The notes below the pieces were generated by a model. The model saw nothing but the letters and a program-made list of their open reading frames with translations, was not told the origin of the DNA and searched no databases. Below are positions 1-9,002 of a stretch of DNA of 39,005 nt, piece after piece; position 1 is the stretch's first letter; each line of letters opens with the position of its first letter. The position numbers were made by a program, and so were the translations under genes. The stretch is taken from positions 1-39,005 of the forward strand of contig DQRJ01000146.1 in assembly GCA_015663855.1 (NCBI GenBank), read 5' to 3'. Origin of the DNA: Flavobacteriales bacterium. GTDB taxonomy: Bacteria; Bacteroidota; Bacteroidia; Flavobacteriales_D; Sanyastnellaceae.

Positions 1-1835
1 ACTTTAATTCCTCCAGAGTTTATGATTTGACTTACTCTACCTATCCATCTGAAACTCGTAGAGCTGAGGAGTTCAACCACGTCGTCTGTAACTAAGCCAG
101 TTACGTTGCGTGTAGGAGCGTTGATGATCAGTTGTCTTGTCTCCGAGGTCTTGAATGAAACTCCCGGTAATGCTGTGAAAGGAAAGTTAGAGAATGGGGT
201 ATGTATCGCTGTGGTGGCTTCTTGCGAGATTTTTCTAAGAGCTATGTGTGTGATAGTTTCTGTCATTCCGAATCCCTCCCAAACCTCAACTTCTACCGGT
301 AATTGTCTTTTTAACTTCTCCGAGACAGCTCCGCCCCCTAGAAGTAGTTTCTTTACTTGTGGAAAAGAGGGCAGGAGTGAAGTGCACTGATGTGGAGTGA
401 GAGAAAGGAAGTCAATGGGCTTTTCGAAAACAGGTCTTGCCTTAGGTTCAGCGATTTCGATATCACACCCGCCTACAATTGCACGAATCAACATCATTCT
501 GCCAGCAACGAAATCTATCGGCATTGCCATTGCAAGCCTATCTCCTTCACCTAAGTCGAAGAATTCTAAGGTGGCTTTGGCACTCGAAATTAAGGCTTCT
601 CGTGAGTGTGTGATTTCACGAGCACTTCCGCTAGATCCAGAAGTTGTGAAAATTAATGAAGTTGTCGAATTATTAAACCAAACCTCTAGCACTTCCGCCA
701 CCCCCTCAGTCCATAAAGGTCTTTGAAGATTGTCTTTAAATTTCCGAGCTCCTTCTTCACTTAGTTCGAATGATTGACCGGCACAGTAAAGAAAGCTAGG
801 TTTGGAATGATCAGAGTGAGAGTACAATTTACCCTCTGAAATGAACAAAGTTGAATCAGTATTGTTTGTGAATAAACTCCCCGTGCCAAGCCCCTGAGCC
901 ATATCCTGACTAATCACAGTCGTGGTCCATTCAGAAATTGCAGCGAGCCCCACATTCGATTCTAATGCGGAAGTCGCCCACCAACCTATACCCAGGTCAT
1001 TAGCGATATCTACGAATTCCTTTGCAGACTCAAGACCTCCAATTAAACTAGGTTTTAAAACGATATATGCAGGCTTCAATTTTTTTAATAAATCTATCCT
1101 TTCTTTCCTTTGGTGAACCCCGATAAGTTCCTCGTCGAGCGCAATGGGGATGGGTGAATTTTCACACAATTCCTTCATCTGGGAAAGTCTTCCCGCGGGA
1201 ATAGGCTGTTCGATGCTATGTAAACATAGATGTTCCAGAGCTTTCAGCTTGTCAAGTGCACTAAGACCATCCCCGACATCTTTTCCGAAAGCGCCATTAG
1301 CATCAATTCGAATTGTGAATTCGCCCTTGGGGCACTTACTCCGAATCGCTTCAAGCATTTCAAGTTCTTCATGAAAAGGAAGAGTCCCGACCTTTAACTT
1401 AATGGTCTTAAACCCCTTATCGACAAGCTCATCGACCTGCTTGAGCATGCTTTCTTGACTCCCCATCCAGACCAAACCATTAATAGGAATCCCACCTTTC
1501 CACTTTTCGCTACCGTCTCTATAAAAGTCAATAAGAGCGGTCTCTACGGCAAATCTAACTGCGGGTAATGTCTTAGGAACAGCATCTAAATCTATCGAGT
1601 CCGTTCTCGTCAATCGCTCCAAATATTCTTCAGCCTCACTCTCCGACTCTAGGCTTAACCCAGGGATTAAACTACATTCCCCCACGCCTGTTCTCCCTTC
1701 ATTATTCCGTATCGTCAGAAAGAAAGAAGGCTTGAAGGTCAATGTGTCTCTCGAAGTTTGAGCGGGTTTCTTAAACTCGAGGGGGTGTCGTATAAACTCA
1801 ATGCTTACGCCTTTGGCATATTTGCGACTATCCAT
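1..1835 (-). CDS. menC-menE: MenC-MenE fusion: o-succinylbenzoate synthase fused to o-succinylbenzoate-CoA ligase (C-terminus runs off the left edge)
   Basis: Hand translation of the minus frame from ATG at 1835 to the window edge shows no stop in 611 codons. Enolase-superfamily MenC motifs: TIKLKVG, RIDANGAFG, SIEQP, ALDEE, VLKPSLIGG. Adenylate-forming motifs: FTTSGSSGSAREI, EGFGMTETITHIA, GRVSQIINSGGIK. Absent from the supplied ORF track because it is edge-truncated. Confidence 0.9.
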   Translation of the reverse strand, partial: MDSRKYAKGVSIEFIRHPLEFKKPAQTSRDTLTFKPSFFLTIRNNEGRTGVGECSLIPGLSLESESEAEEYLERLTRTDSIDLDAVPKTLPAVRFAVETALIDFYRDGSEKWKGGIPINGLVWMGSQESMLKQVDELVDKGFKTIKLKVGTLPFHEELEMLEAIRSKCPKGEFTIRIDANGAFGKDVGDGLSALDKLKALEHLCLHSIEQPIPAGRLSQMKELCENSPIPIALDEELIGVHQRKERIDLLKKLKPAYIVLKPSLIGGLESAKEFVDIANDLGIGWWATSALESNVGLAAISEWTTTVISQDMAQGLGTGSLFTNNTDSTLFISEGKLYSHSDHSKPSFLYCAGQSFELSEEGARKFKDNLQRPLWTEGVAEVLEVWFNNSTTSLIFTTSGSSGSAREITHSREALISSAKATLEFFDLGEGDRLAMAMPIDFVAGRMMLIRAIVGGCDIEIAEPKARPVFEKPIDFLSLTPHQCTSLLPSFPQVKKLLLGGGAVSEKLKRQLPVEVEVWEGFGMTETITHIALRKISQEATTAIHTPFSNFPFTALPGVSFKTSETRQLIINAPTRNVTGLVTDDVVELLSSTSFRWIGRVSQIINSGGIK

Positions 1836-1838
1836 TAT

Positions 1839-2789
1839 CTACACCGTTACGGTTAGGAACATAAATAAAGCTACCACAAAAGAACTCAGCGCCACCTTTT
1901 TCAATTCCGGGTCCAAGAGTCGCGGCTCTTTATTTCGCACAACAAAAACCAAATGATTCATCTGAACTAGTCCTATCAAAACGTACCACATTCCGCCCCT
2001 CCATGAAACCAAATCCCCCCACCCTAGAATGAACGGTAGCATAAGCCCCCATGCTATAATTAATAACCCCGCGTGATATCGTTTTCCCCCTTCAAATCCG
2101 AGCCTAACAACGAGCGTATTTTTATTGTGCTTTTTATCGTTTTCATGATCGCGCAAGTTGTTCAAGTTCAGCACCGCTACGGCCATAAGTCCAGAAAACG
2201 AAGCGGGCAAAAGCCAAACAATTTCAAACCGATGGCTCAATAAATACGCCACTCCTAGAACTCCGATATAGCCGAAAAATAACATCACGTACACGTCACC
2301 AAGTCCCTTATAACCATATGATTTAGAGCCCATCGTATAACGTAACGCTGCAGCTATTCCGAACACCCCTAAAATCACGAGTACTAATACTCCAAATCCC
2401 TGCGTCATAGCTTCGATTTGGAAATCAAAAGCAAACCCAATAGTTGCTAAGCCCGCTACAAATCCCTTCACTGAAGTAGCAATTAAAGCCCTCTTCATTT
2501 CGACCTCTGTTATCTCACCTGACGCCATAGCTCTATCCGACCTTTCTGGTCCGTCCGTACCTTTTTTAAAGTCGCCATAATCGTTTGCGAAATTCGCCAA
2601 AACTTGAAGGAACACTACCGTCAATACCGCTAAAGAAACCACGATGAAAAACCGCTCGTTTTCACTCGAGGTATAGTTGGAAACTCCATCATACATTCGA
2701 GCCACAGCCGCTCCAATTAGTACGCAGCTTACAGCAAGAGGAAGTGTTCTAGGCCTCCCAGCTTTTATCCAAGCACTTAGTGTTGCCAT
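1839..2789 (-). CDS. menA: 1,4-dihydroxy-2-naphthoate polyprenyltransferase (UbiA family)
   Basis: KAGRPRTLPLAVSCVLIGAAVA, NDYGDFKKGTDGPERSDR, NNLRDHENDKKHNKNTLVVRLG; lies in the men cluster. Confidence 0.93.
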   Translation of the reverse strand: MATLSAWIKAGRPRTLPLAVSCVLIGAAVARMYDGVSNYTSSENERFFIVVSLAVLTVVFLQVLANFANDYGDFKKGTDGPERSDRAMASGEITEVEMKRALIATSVKGFVAGLATIGFAFDFQIEAMTQGFGVLVLVILGVFGIAAALRYTMGSKSYGYKGLGDVYVMLFFGYIGVLGVAYLLSHRFEIVWLLPASFSGLMAVAVLNLNNLRDHENDKKHNKNTLVVRLGFEGGKRYHAGLLIIAWGLMLPFILGWGDLVSWRGGMWYVLIGLVQMNHLVFVVRNKEPRLLDPELKKVALSSFVVALFMFLTVTV

Positions 2790-2803
2790 TCTTTTCTAAT
2801 TGA

Positions 2804-3625
2804 TCAAGGAAACTTAGGGTACTTCTTAAAGTCAGGGTCTCTCTTCTCTAAAAACGCGTTCTTACCTTCCTGCGCCTCCTCCATGAGGTAGTACATCAGA
2901 GTAGCATCTCCTGCAAAATCCATCAAGCCTTGCTGTCCATCAAGATCAGCATTCAAACCACGTTTAATCATCCTGATAGCCATAGGCGAGCGCTTCATAA
3001 TCGTTCTACACCACTCCACAGTCGTATCCTCAAGATCCGCCATTGGAACCACCTTATTCACCATTCCCATCTCCTCCGACTCCTTCGCTGTGTACTGCTC
3101 ACAAAGGAACCAGATCTCACGTGCTTTTTTCTGTCCCACTTGAGCTGCTAGATAGCTTGAGCCAAACCCGGCATCGAAACTTCCTACCTTCGGACCTGTT
3201 TGTCCAAACTTTGCATGTTCCGCTGCAATCGTAAGATCACAAACGACATGAAGAACGTGTCCGCCACCGATAGCGTAACCGTTAACCATTGCGATTACGG
3301 GCTTAGGAAGGGATCTAATTCTCTTCTGGAGGTCTAGAACATTCAAGCGTGGGATGCCGTCCTTTCCGATGTATCCCCCAACGCCCTTTACGTTTTGGTC
3401 TCCGCCACTACAAAAAGCCACGTCGCCATCTCCTGTAAGCACGACCACTCCGACTTCGTTCATCTCACGGGCGATATCCATAGCGTCTATCATCTCGATA
3501 TTCGTTTCCGGACGGAAGGCGTTTAGCACTTTAGGGCGACAAATCGTAATCTTGGCAATACCTTCAAAGTACTCAAAACGAATATCTTCGTACTCTTTAA
3601 TTGAAGTCCAACTATAATTACTCAT
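2804..3625 (-). CDS. menB: 1,4-dihydroxy-2-naphthoyl-CoA synthase (crotonase family)
   Basis: [61 protein letters not shown]. Confidence 0.96.
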   Translation of the reverse strand: MSNYSWTSIKEYEDIRFEYFEGIAKITICRPKVLNAFRPETNIEMIDAMDIAREMNEVGVVVLTGDGDVAFCSGGDQNVKGVGGYIGKDGIPRLNVLDLQKRIRSLPKPVIAMVNGYAIGGGHVLHVVCDLTIAAEHAKFGQTGPKVGSFDAGFGSSYLAAQVGQKKAREIWFLCEQYTAKESEEMGMVNKVVPMADLEDTTVEWCRTIMKRSPMAIRMIKRGLNADLDGQQGLMDFAGDATLMYYLMEEAQEGKNAFLEKRDPDFKKYPKFP

Positions 3626-5300
3626 GTTCTCTTGTTAATCTTAACTCACGTAAATATTTCGTATAAGTAATCGCGCTTATTTCGGGTGGAGTCGAAATTT
3701 CTAAAATGGCTGCACCATCGATTTTTCCGAGATCTCCTATTCCTTTTTCAGTACTTTCCAAATCTTCTGCACAAAAGTAAGCTACCCCGCAGAAGTGAGC
3801 TGCAGCTTTGATAGAAGTTTTAGGTTTGGTCGTGAAAAACTTATCAAGTAGTCCAGTTTTTTCAGGACCATCAAGCCACTTGAAAATATCACCTCCACCG
3901 TTATTCACAACAATAATTTTCAAATTCGACGGGACTTCCTGCACCGAAGCAAGCCCATTGATGTCGTATAAAAATGCCACATCTCCAGTAATTAACGTCA
4001 CGCTTTTCGGGTTATCCTTGTTTTCAGCTATTCGGCATAGAGCTAAAGCGTGCCCTACCGCCGTTGATGTACAGCCGTCAATCCCTGCAACTCCTCTGTT
4101 TGCATGAAATACCCTATGTTTTCCGCTCTCGTATAGCATTGCATATCTTACAGAAGTGCTGTTTGCAAAGTGAAGACGATCATCCGTAACAGTTCTTAGG
4201 ATTATCTCAAAAGCAAGTAAGTCACTCCACTCCACATCTTTAATCAACTCCTGATGGACTCGTCTCAATCGAGCCTTCTCATCACGAAACTGCTCCACAA
4301 AGGCCTCTTCCTGTTCTATCTCTCTGATAAATCTTCTTGTCCACTCAATTGGCTCTGTTTCTACTGTAGTCTCTAATAGGCCAAACATATCCCACCCTTC
4401 ACCATCATTCCCAACGTGTACGTGAGGAACTCCAAGTTTGGAAATTTGCTTACGAAGTCGTTTACTCATAATTGGCGACCCCATCGTAACAACTGCAGTA
4501 GGCGTGTGCTCTATGTTGTCGGGAAATAATTCACTTGATTCAATAATAGAATCTCCAGTTATTCCAGAAAATTTCTCAAACACCCCAGCTATTCCATCTA
4601 CAGAACACCTTTCCTTTTTATCGCGACAGTTCCTAGGTCCACCTATAAATAGCGTTCTAGTCCCGCTTTCTTTCAATATTTCAGGAATCGTAAAATCGCT
4701 TTCTGACCTTTCCAAAGACTCCATTTCCTCACCCTTAACTTCTGCTAACCTCATTCCGTATAGCGGTTCCTCAAAGGGCAGGTTTAAGTGAGCCGCCCCC
4801 CCATAATTGGCTGAAGTCCAAGCTCGACTAGCTATGCTCGCAATTTCACTTTCACTAATTTCATTTTCGTCAATAGTCGCATTAAAGACTGTGTGTGCAT
4901 TGAAAAGACCTTGCTGCGAAACAGTTTGGCCGTGGCCAGCACCAGTAAAACGAGTAGGTCTGTCAGCTGTAATGCTGATAAGCGGTGTCCGCTGATGAAA
5001 AGCTTCGGCAATCGCTGGCCCGTGGTTGATTGCAGCAGACCCTGATGTACAAATCACAGCCGCAGGTTTTCCACTTTCTAAGCCCAAACCCAGTGCTACA
5101 TACCCCGCCGCTCTCTCGTCTATCACTACATGAGTTCTTACAAGAGGATTTCCCGCGAAAGCTATAGTGAGTGGCGCATTCCTCGACCCGGGGCTTATTA
5201 CTACGTCTCGCAGTCCCAACATGACCAAAGTTGTAGCAAGAACCGCCGCACCTTTGTGGTCTGAGCTTGTAACTCTTGGAATGTTTCCGTTTTCAGGCAT
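3618..5300 (-). CDS. menD: SEPHCHC synthase, ThDP-dependent
   Basis: Start region [37 protein letters not shown], ThDP-binding [12 protein letters not shown]...[10 protein letters not shown]; overlaps the menB start by 8 bp. Confidence 0.95.
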   Translation of the reverse strand: MPENGNIPRVTSSDHKGAAVLATTLVMLGLRDVVISPGSRNAPLTIAFAGNPLVRTHVVIDERAAGYVALGLGLESGKPAAVICTSGSAAINHGPAIAEAFHQRTPLISITADRPTRFTGAGHGQTVSQQGLFNAHTVFNATIDENEISESEIASIASRAWTSANYGGAAHLNLPFEEPLYGMRLAEVKGEEMESLERSESDFTIPEILKESGTRTLFIGGPRNCRDKKERCSVDGIAGVFEKFSGITGDSIIESSELFPDNIEHTPTAVVTMGSPIMSKRLRKQISKLGVPHVHVGNDGEGWDMFGLLETTVETEPIEWTRRFIREIEQEEAFVEQFRDEKARLRRVHQELIKDVEWSDLLAFEIILRTVTDDRLHFANSTSVRYAMLYESGKHRVFHANRGVAGIDGCTSTAVGHALALCRIAENKDNPKSVTLITGDVAFLYDINGLASVQEVPSNLKIIVVNNGGGDIFKWLDGPEKTGLLDKFFTTKPKTSIKAAAHFCGVAYFCAEDLESTEKGIGDLGKIDGAAILEISTPPEISAITYTKYLRELRLTREHE

Positions 5301-5408
5301 TGTGCTAAGGTAGTGAGTGCAATTCTGATTACCGTACTTGTAGACTAGGTGACAGCGTCACCTCGTCTAAAAGTGTGCTTGTATATAAACCTCTCAACGA
5401 AGCTCGAC

Positions 5409-6389
5409 TTAAGCTAACGTTGTTTTAATTGCTTCAATTTTCGCTTCAGTTTCCATCCATTCGTCTTCGGGTATTGATCCTTCCACAATCCCACCACCGG
5501 CGAAAAGTCGGACGCCACCAATCATCCACTGGGCGGCACGAAGATTTACGTAGTAAGCACTACCTGAAGCTGTTTCTACTCCGAGATAGCCAGAGTAGTA
5601 GGCGCGATCAAGTCGCTCGTTAGCTCTGATAAATTCGCAAGCTAGTTTTAGAGGTCGGCCGCCAACAGCTGGAGTTGGATGCAGGTCGGCTGCGAGTTCT
5701 AAAATATCTCCTTTGATTGAGCATCGGAAACGAGTTTCTAAGTGTACCAAATCTCCATATTTCCTGTCTGATCTAGGTTCTATGCTCATTTCCTTTGCGC
5801 CGTGACTTTCGAGGACAGACTTTATGAATTCGGTGACTTGATTTTGTTCGTCTCGTTCTTTATCAGTCCAAGCATTGGTTTTATTGCCATTTATGGCGAC
5901 TCTCGTGCCTGCCAAAGAGACGGTTTCTATCCTGTTGTCGCTAGACGCAACGAGTAATTCGGGCGTTGCTCCACACCAAATTCCGCAACTCGGGTGGTCA
6001 ATCAAATACACGAAAGCATCTGGATGTTCCTTACATTTTAATTCGAAAGTAGCTTCCGGTGAGGCAGAGGTCTCGATTGCTAAGACTCTCGCTACAACTA
6101 CTTTCTCAAGTCTGTGGGTTGATATTTCGCGAAGAGCCGCGTTAACGGCTGCAAGATGTTCAGACTTAATTGTAGAGGATTTGTCGTAAGGAGTAACTAC
6201 TTCTAATGTGCCAGGTTTTGGCGTTTTTCCAATAACGACGTGCCCCCTCATTTCAATGGAAGGGTAGATGTCTGACGATTTGAACGGCGTAAATCGAAAA
6301 CACGAAGTGCCGCTATCCGACATCTCCATCGTATAGATTTCACCACTACCACTCCCAGGCGGTCTCCACCATACCCTCGGTTCACTCAT
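5409..6389 (-). CDS. menF: Isochorismate synthase (chorismate-binding family)
   Basis: ATPELLVAS, HPTPAVGGRPLKLACEFI, YSGYLGVETASGSAYYVNLRAAQ. Start set to the internal Met (MSEPRVWW), which forms an ATGA overlap with the upstream gene; the ORF track starts at 6425. Confidence 0.9.
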   Translation of the reverse strand: MSEPRVWWRPPGSGSGEIYTMEMSDSGTSCFRFTPFKSSDIYPSIEMRGHVVIGKTPKPGTLEVVTPYDKSSTIKSEHLAAVNAALREISTHRLEKVVVARVLAIETSASPEATFELKCKEHPDAFVYLIDHPSCGIWCGATPELLVASSDNRIETVSLAGTRVAINGNKTNAWTDKERDEQNQVTEFIKSVLESHGAKEMSIEPRSDRKYGDLVHLETRFRCSIKGDILELAADLHPTPAVGGRPLKLACEFIRANERLDRAYYSGYLGVETASGSAYYVNLRAAQWMIGGVRLFAGGGIVEGSIPEDEWMETEAKIEAIKTTLA

Positions 6390-6793
6390 GCTTTTATGAT
6401 CATAACGGTTAATCGTGAGGTGCAAATAATCTCTCCGTCCTCATTTTTCAAGTCTATAGACCAAACATGAAGTTTTCTGCCGCGATGCACGATTTGGGCT
6501 TCACCATAAACCCAACCACTTACCACGCTTTTCAGATGATTAGCGTTTACCTCAACACCTACTGCGGCTTTCCCCTCATCCTTGACCAGGAAATGCGACC
6601 CTATCGAACCTAGAGTTTCCGCCAAAACGACGCTTGCCCCTCCGTGGAGCATTCCGTAGGGCTGGTGAGTTCTAGAGTCCACCGGCATTCTACCAGTCAC
6701 TTTATCTTCCTCTATCGAAGTGATTTCGATTCCGAGTACTTCAGTGATAGTTCCTTTGCCTATTTCTTTTCCTAAGTCTTTATGATTTGTCAT
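6386..6793 (-). CDS. Hotdog-fold PaaI-type thioesterase, candidate DHNA-CoA thioesterase
   Basis: QPYGMLHGGASVVLAETLGSIGSH; first gene of the men block. Confidence 0.85.
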   Translation of the reverse strand: MTNHKDLGKEIGKGTITEVLGIEITSIEEDKVTGRMPVDSRTHQPYGMLHGGASVVLAETLGSIGSHFLVKDEGKAAVGVEVNANHLKSVVSGWVYGEAQIVHRGRKLHVWSIDLKNEDGEIICTSRLTVMIIKA

Positions 6794-6843
6794 CGATTAC
6801 GCTCGTAAATTCGCAGAGTTATTACCACAAATTTACTCTGCAA

Positions 6844-7569
6844 ATGTCAGAAAATTCTAAACGAGTCCTAGTTGTTGAAGATGACGCTTCACTTAGGAAG
6901 ATGTTGGTGATGAACCTCAAAGCTGAGGGGTATCATGTTGTGTCGGTGGGTGATGGTGTAGAAGCATTGGAAGTTATTAGAAACCAAAGGATTGACGCAT
7001 TAGTTTTAGACGTTATGCTGCCTGTGATGGATGGACATCAGGTATGTTCTACAATTAGACTTGAGGGACATAAAATGCCCATTTTATTTCTCACGGCTAA
7101 AAATTCCGGACCTGAAAGGGTTGAAGGATTGAAATTAGGAGCTGATGACTACCTCGGTAAGCCATTTAATGTAGAGGAGTTGCTTCTTCGTTTGGCAAGA
7201 TTGATAGAACAATCAAGAAGAAGTGGTGCAGCGGGTGCTGTTGGAGTGGCATTAGAAATGGAGGTGAGAAACATTGGAGCGGGTGAGGTCAGATTCGGGA
7301 AATACCAAATCGTGACTCACGACGGGAAGGTGAAGACAATCTCTAAACGCGAAACGATGTTGCTGAAACTATTGACTAATAGAGAAGGTGATGTTGTAAG
7401 TAGGGACGAGATTTTAGAAACTGTTTGGGGATATTCGGTCTACCCTAACACGAGAACAATCGATAATTACTTGCTTTCTTTTCGAAAATATTTCGAGCCT
7501 AACCCTAAAAAACCAATTTATTTTCACTCTGTAAGGGGCGTAGGTTATAGGTTTGAGAAGAAAGGTTGA
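6844..7569 (+). CDS. OmpR/PhoB-family response regulator
   Basis: Receiver domain VLVVEDDASLRKM, DVMLPVMDGHQVC, FLTAKN; winged-helix ETVWGYSVYPNTRTIDNYLLSFRKYFE...SVRGVGYRF. Start set to MSENSKRVLVVEDD. Confidence 0.92.
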   Translation: MSENSKRVLVVEDDASLRKMLVMNLKAEGYHVVSVGDGVEALEVIRNQRIDALVLDVMLPVMDGHQVCSTIRLEGHKMPILFLTAKNSGPERVEGLKLGADDYLGKPFNVEELLLRLARLIEQSRRSGAAGAVGVALEMEVRNIGAGEVRFGKYQIVTHDGKVKTISKRETMLLKLLTNREGDVVSRDEILETVWGYSVYPNTRTIDNYLLSFRKYFEPNPKKPIYFHSVRGVGYRFEKKG

Positions 7570-7675
7570 TTTTATTTTCGTTTTTTTCAAAAAAGAGGCA
7601 ACCCCATTAAAATTGCTACGTCTTTAAGATAACATGGTCAATGACTATGTTGGTTTCAATTTTCTTGCAGGTATA

Positions 7676-7712
7676 TAAAAGGTCCCAAATTTTTATTTAG
7701 GGCCTTTTATTC
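7676..7712. terminator. Candidate intrinsic terminator between convergent genes
   Basis: aaaaggtccc-aaatttttattta-gggccttttatt, an imperfect stem with a T-rich 3' side. Confidence 0.55.
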
Positions 7713-7757
7713 TTTCTAAACTTTCCTAATTGGTTTTTTCTATTTCGTTGGATCAAC

Positions 7758-8381
7758 CTATAGTGTTACGTACACTACGGCTTTCGTTTCGAAATACTCT
7801 TCGGAGAACCATTCCGCGATTGGTAGTACTTCCGTTGGAAAGTTCAATTCCTCCAGTTCTGCCTGCAAATCCCCTCCTTTGAGATAAAGAATTCCGTTAG
7901 GCCAAGGGTTTATACTTCGTTTCCCAATTTTATTTTCAACCCACGGAATGAATTTAGAAAGACGAGTTACGGCTCTACTAATTACGAAATCAAATTTACC
8001 AGGTACGTCACTTGCTCTGGCATGAATCCCCCTGACGTTTGTCAGTCCTAATTCGGAAATAAGTTCATTCACCACCATAATCTTCTTTCCAGTGCTATCG
8101 CACAGAATGAAATCGACATCAGGCATAAGAATAGCAAGTGGAATGCCGGGAAGTCCTCCGCCTGTCCCTACGTCAAGAATTCTTGATTCAGGAGCGAATT
8201 TCATTGCCTTATAAATGGCCAAACTGTGCAAAAGGTGTCTCTCTTGAAAACCATCAATATCTTTCCTAGAAACTAGATTTATTTTCGCGTTCCATTCAGG
8301 AAAACTGATTGCCAATTTTTCGAACTGAGTAATTTGAGTATCACTAAGTTCGGGGAAGTACTTTAGTACGGAAGAAATCAT
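7758..8381 (-). CDS. rsmG: 16S rRNA (guanine527-N7)-methyltransferase
   Basis: WNAKINLVSRKD...ERHLLHSLAI...ILDVGTGGGLPGIPLAI...ISRAV. Confidence 0.93.
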   Translation of the reverse strand: MISSVLKYFPELSDTQITQFEKLAISFPEWNAKINLVSRKDIDGFQERHLLHSLAIYKAMKFAPESRILDVGTGGGLPGIPLAILMPDVDFILCDSTGKKIMVVNELISELGLTNVRGIHARASDVPGKFDFVISRAVTRLSKFIPWVENKIGKRSINPWPNGILYLKGGDLQAELEELNFPTEVLPIAEWFSEEYFETKAVVYVTL

Positions 8382-8393
8382 TACTTACCCGAG

Positions 8394-9002
8394 TTACAAG
8401 TGTTCTTTCGACCCCTCCATTACCGTAGCGAGAATATCTCGAGCTCGGTATAATTGCGCCTTTACAGTACCTAAGGGAAGATCGAGTTCTTTAGCGATTT
8501 CGTCATAACTATACTCTTCGAAATACCTTAATTCGACAAGTCGTCTATATCTCGGCTTGAGCTTTGAAACGACATCTCGCATCCGTTCGACTCGTTGTTT
8601 TTTCTCGAGCATCTCTATAGGGTCCGGAGCATCATCTTTTACTGAAATCTGTAATTGATCTCCGTCTGCAGTAGTAAAGCCTCTATCTAAGGAAAGTGCT
8701 TTTATGCGTTTCTTCCTAATGAAATCAATACTGTGATTAGAAGCTATTTTAAAAAGCCAAGTAGAAAATGCAAATGCAGGAGTGTATTGGCTAAGTCTCT
8801 TAAACGCCTTTGCAAATGTTTCTATCGTTAGATCGTCTGCATCATCGTCGTTGAAAACCATGCGTCTGCATAAATGGAAAATAGCATCGCGATACCTCTC
8901 CATTAGCTCAGCATAGGCCTGTTGGTCGCTCTCTTTCGAAGCTCTAAGCACAAGAGCGTAGTCGTATTGTGCTTTTTCTGAGAGGTTTGGGTTTATTTCC
9001 AT
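8394..9002 (-). CDS. RNA polymerase sigma factor, ECF/sigma-70 family
   Basis: Region 2 DADDLTIETFAKAFKRLSQY...FSTWLFKIASNHSIDFIRKKR; region 4 LVELRYFEEYSYDEIAKELDLPLGTVKAQLYRAR. Start set to MEINPNLSEKAQ. Confidence 0.9.
   Translation of the reverse strand: MEINPNLSEKAQYDYALVLRASKESDQQAYAELMERYRDAIFHLCRRMVFNDDDADDLTIETFAKAFKRLSQYTPAFAFSTWLFKIASNHSIDFIRKKRIKALSLDRGFTTADGDQLQISVKDDAPDPIEMLEKKQRVERMRDVVSKLKPRYRRLVELRYFEEYSYDEIAKELDLPLGTVKAQLYRARDILATVMEGSKEHL

Noticed and set aside
106-1374. Four plus-strand ORFs at the left edge
   Set aside because: All lie antisense to the continuous MenC-MenE frame, which carries clear family motifs; these ORFs have none.
7632-7650. ACATGGT-caatg-ACTATGT possible hairpin or small RNA between the response regulator and rsmG
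   Set aside because: Short stem with a G-T pair and no recognisable promoter; likely a chance structure next to the terminator.
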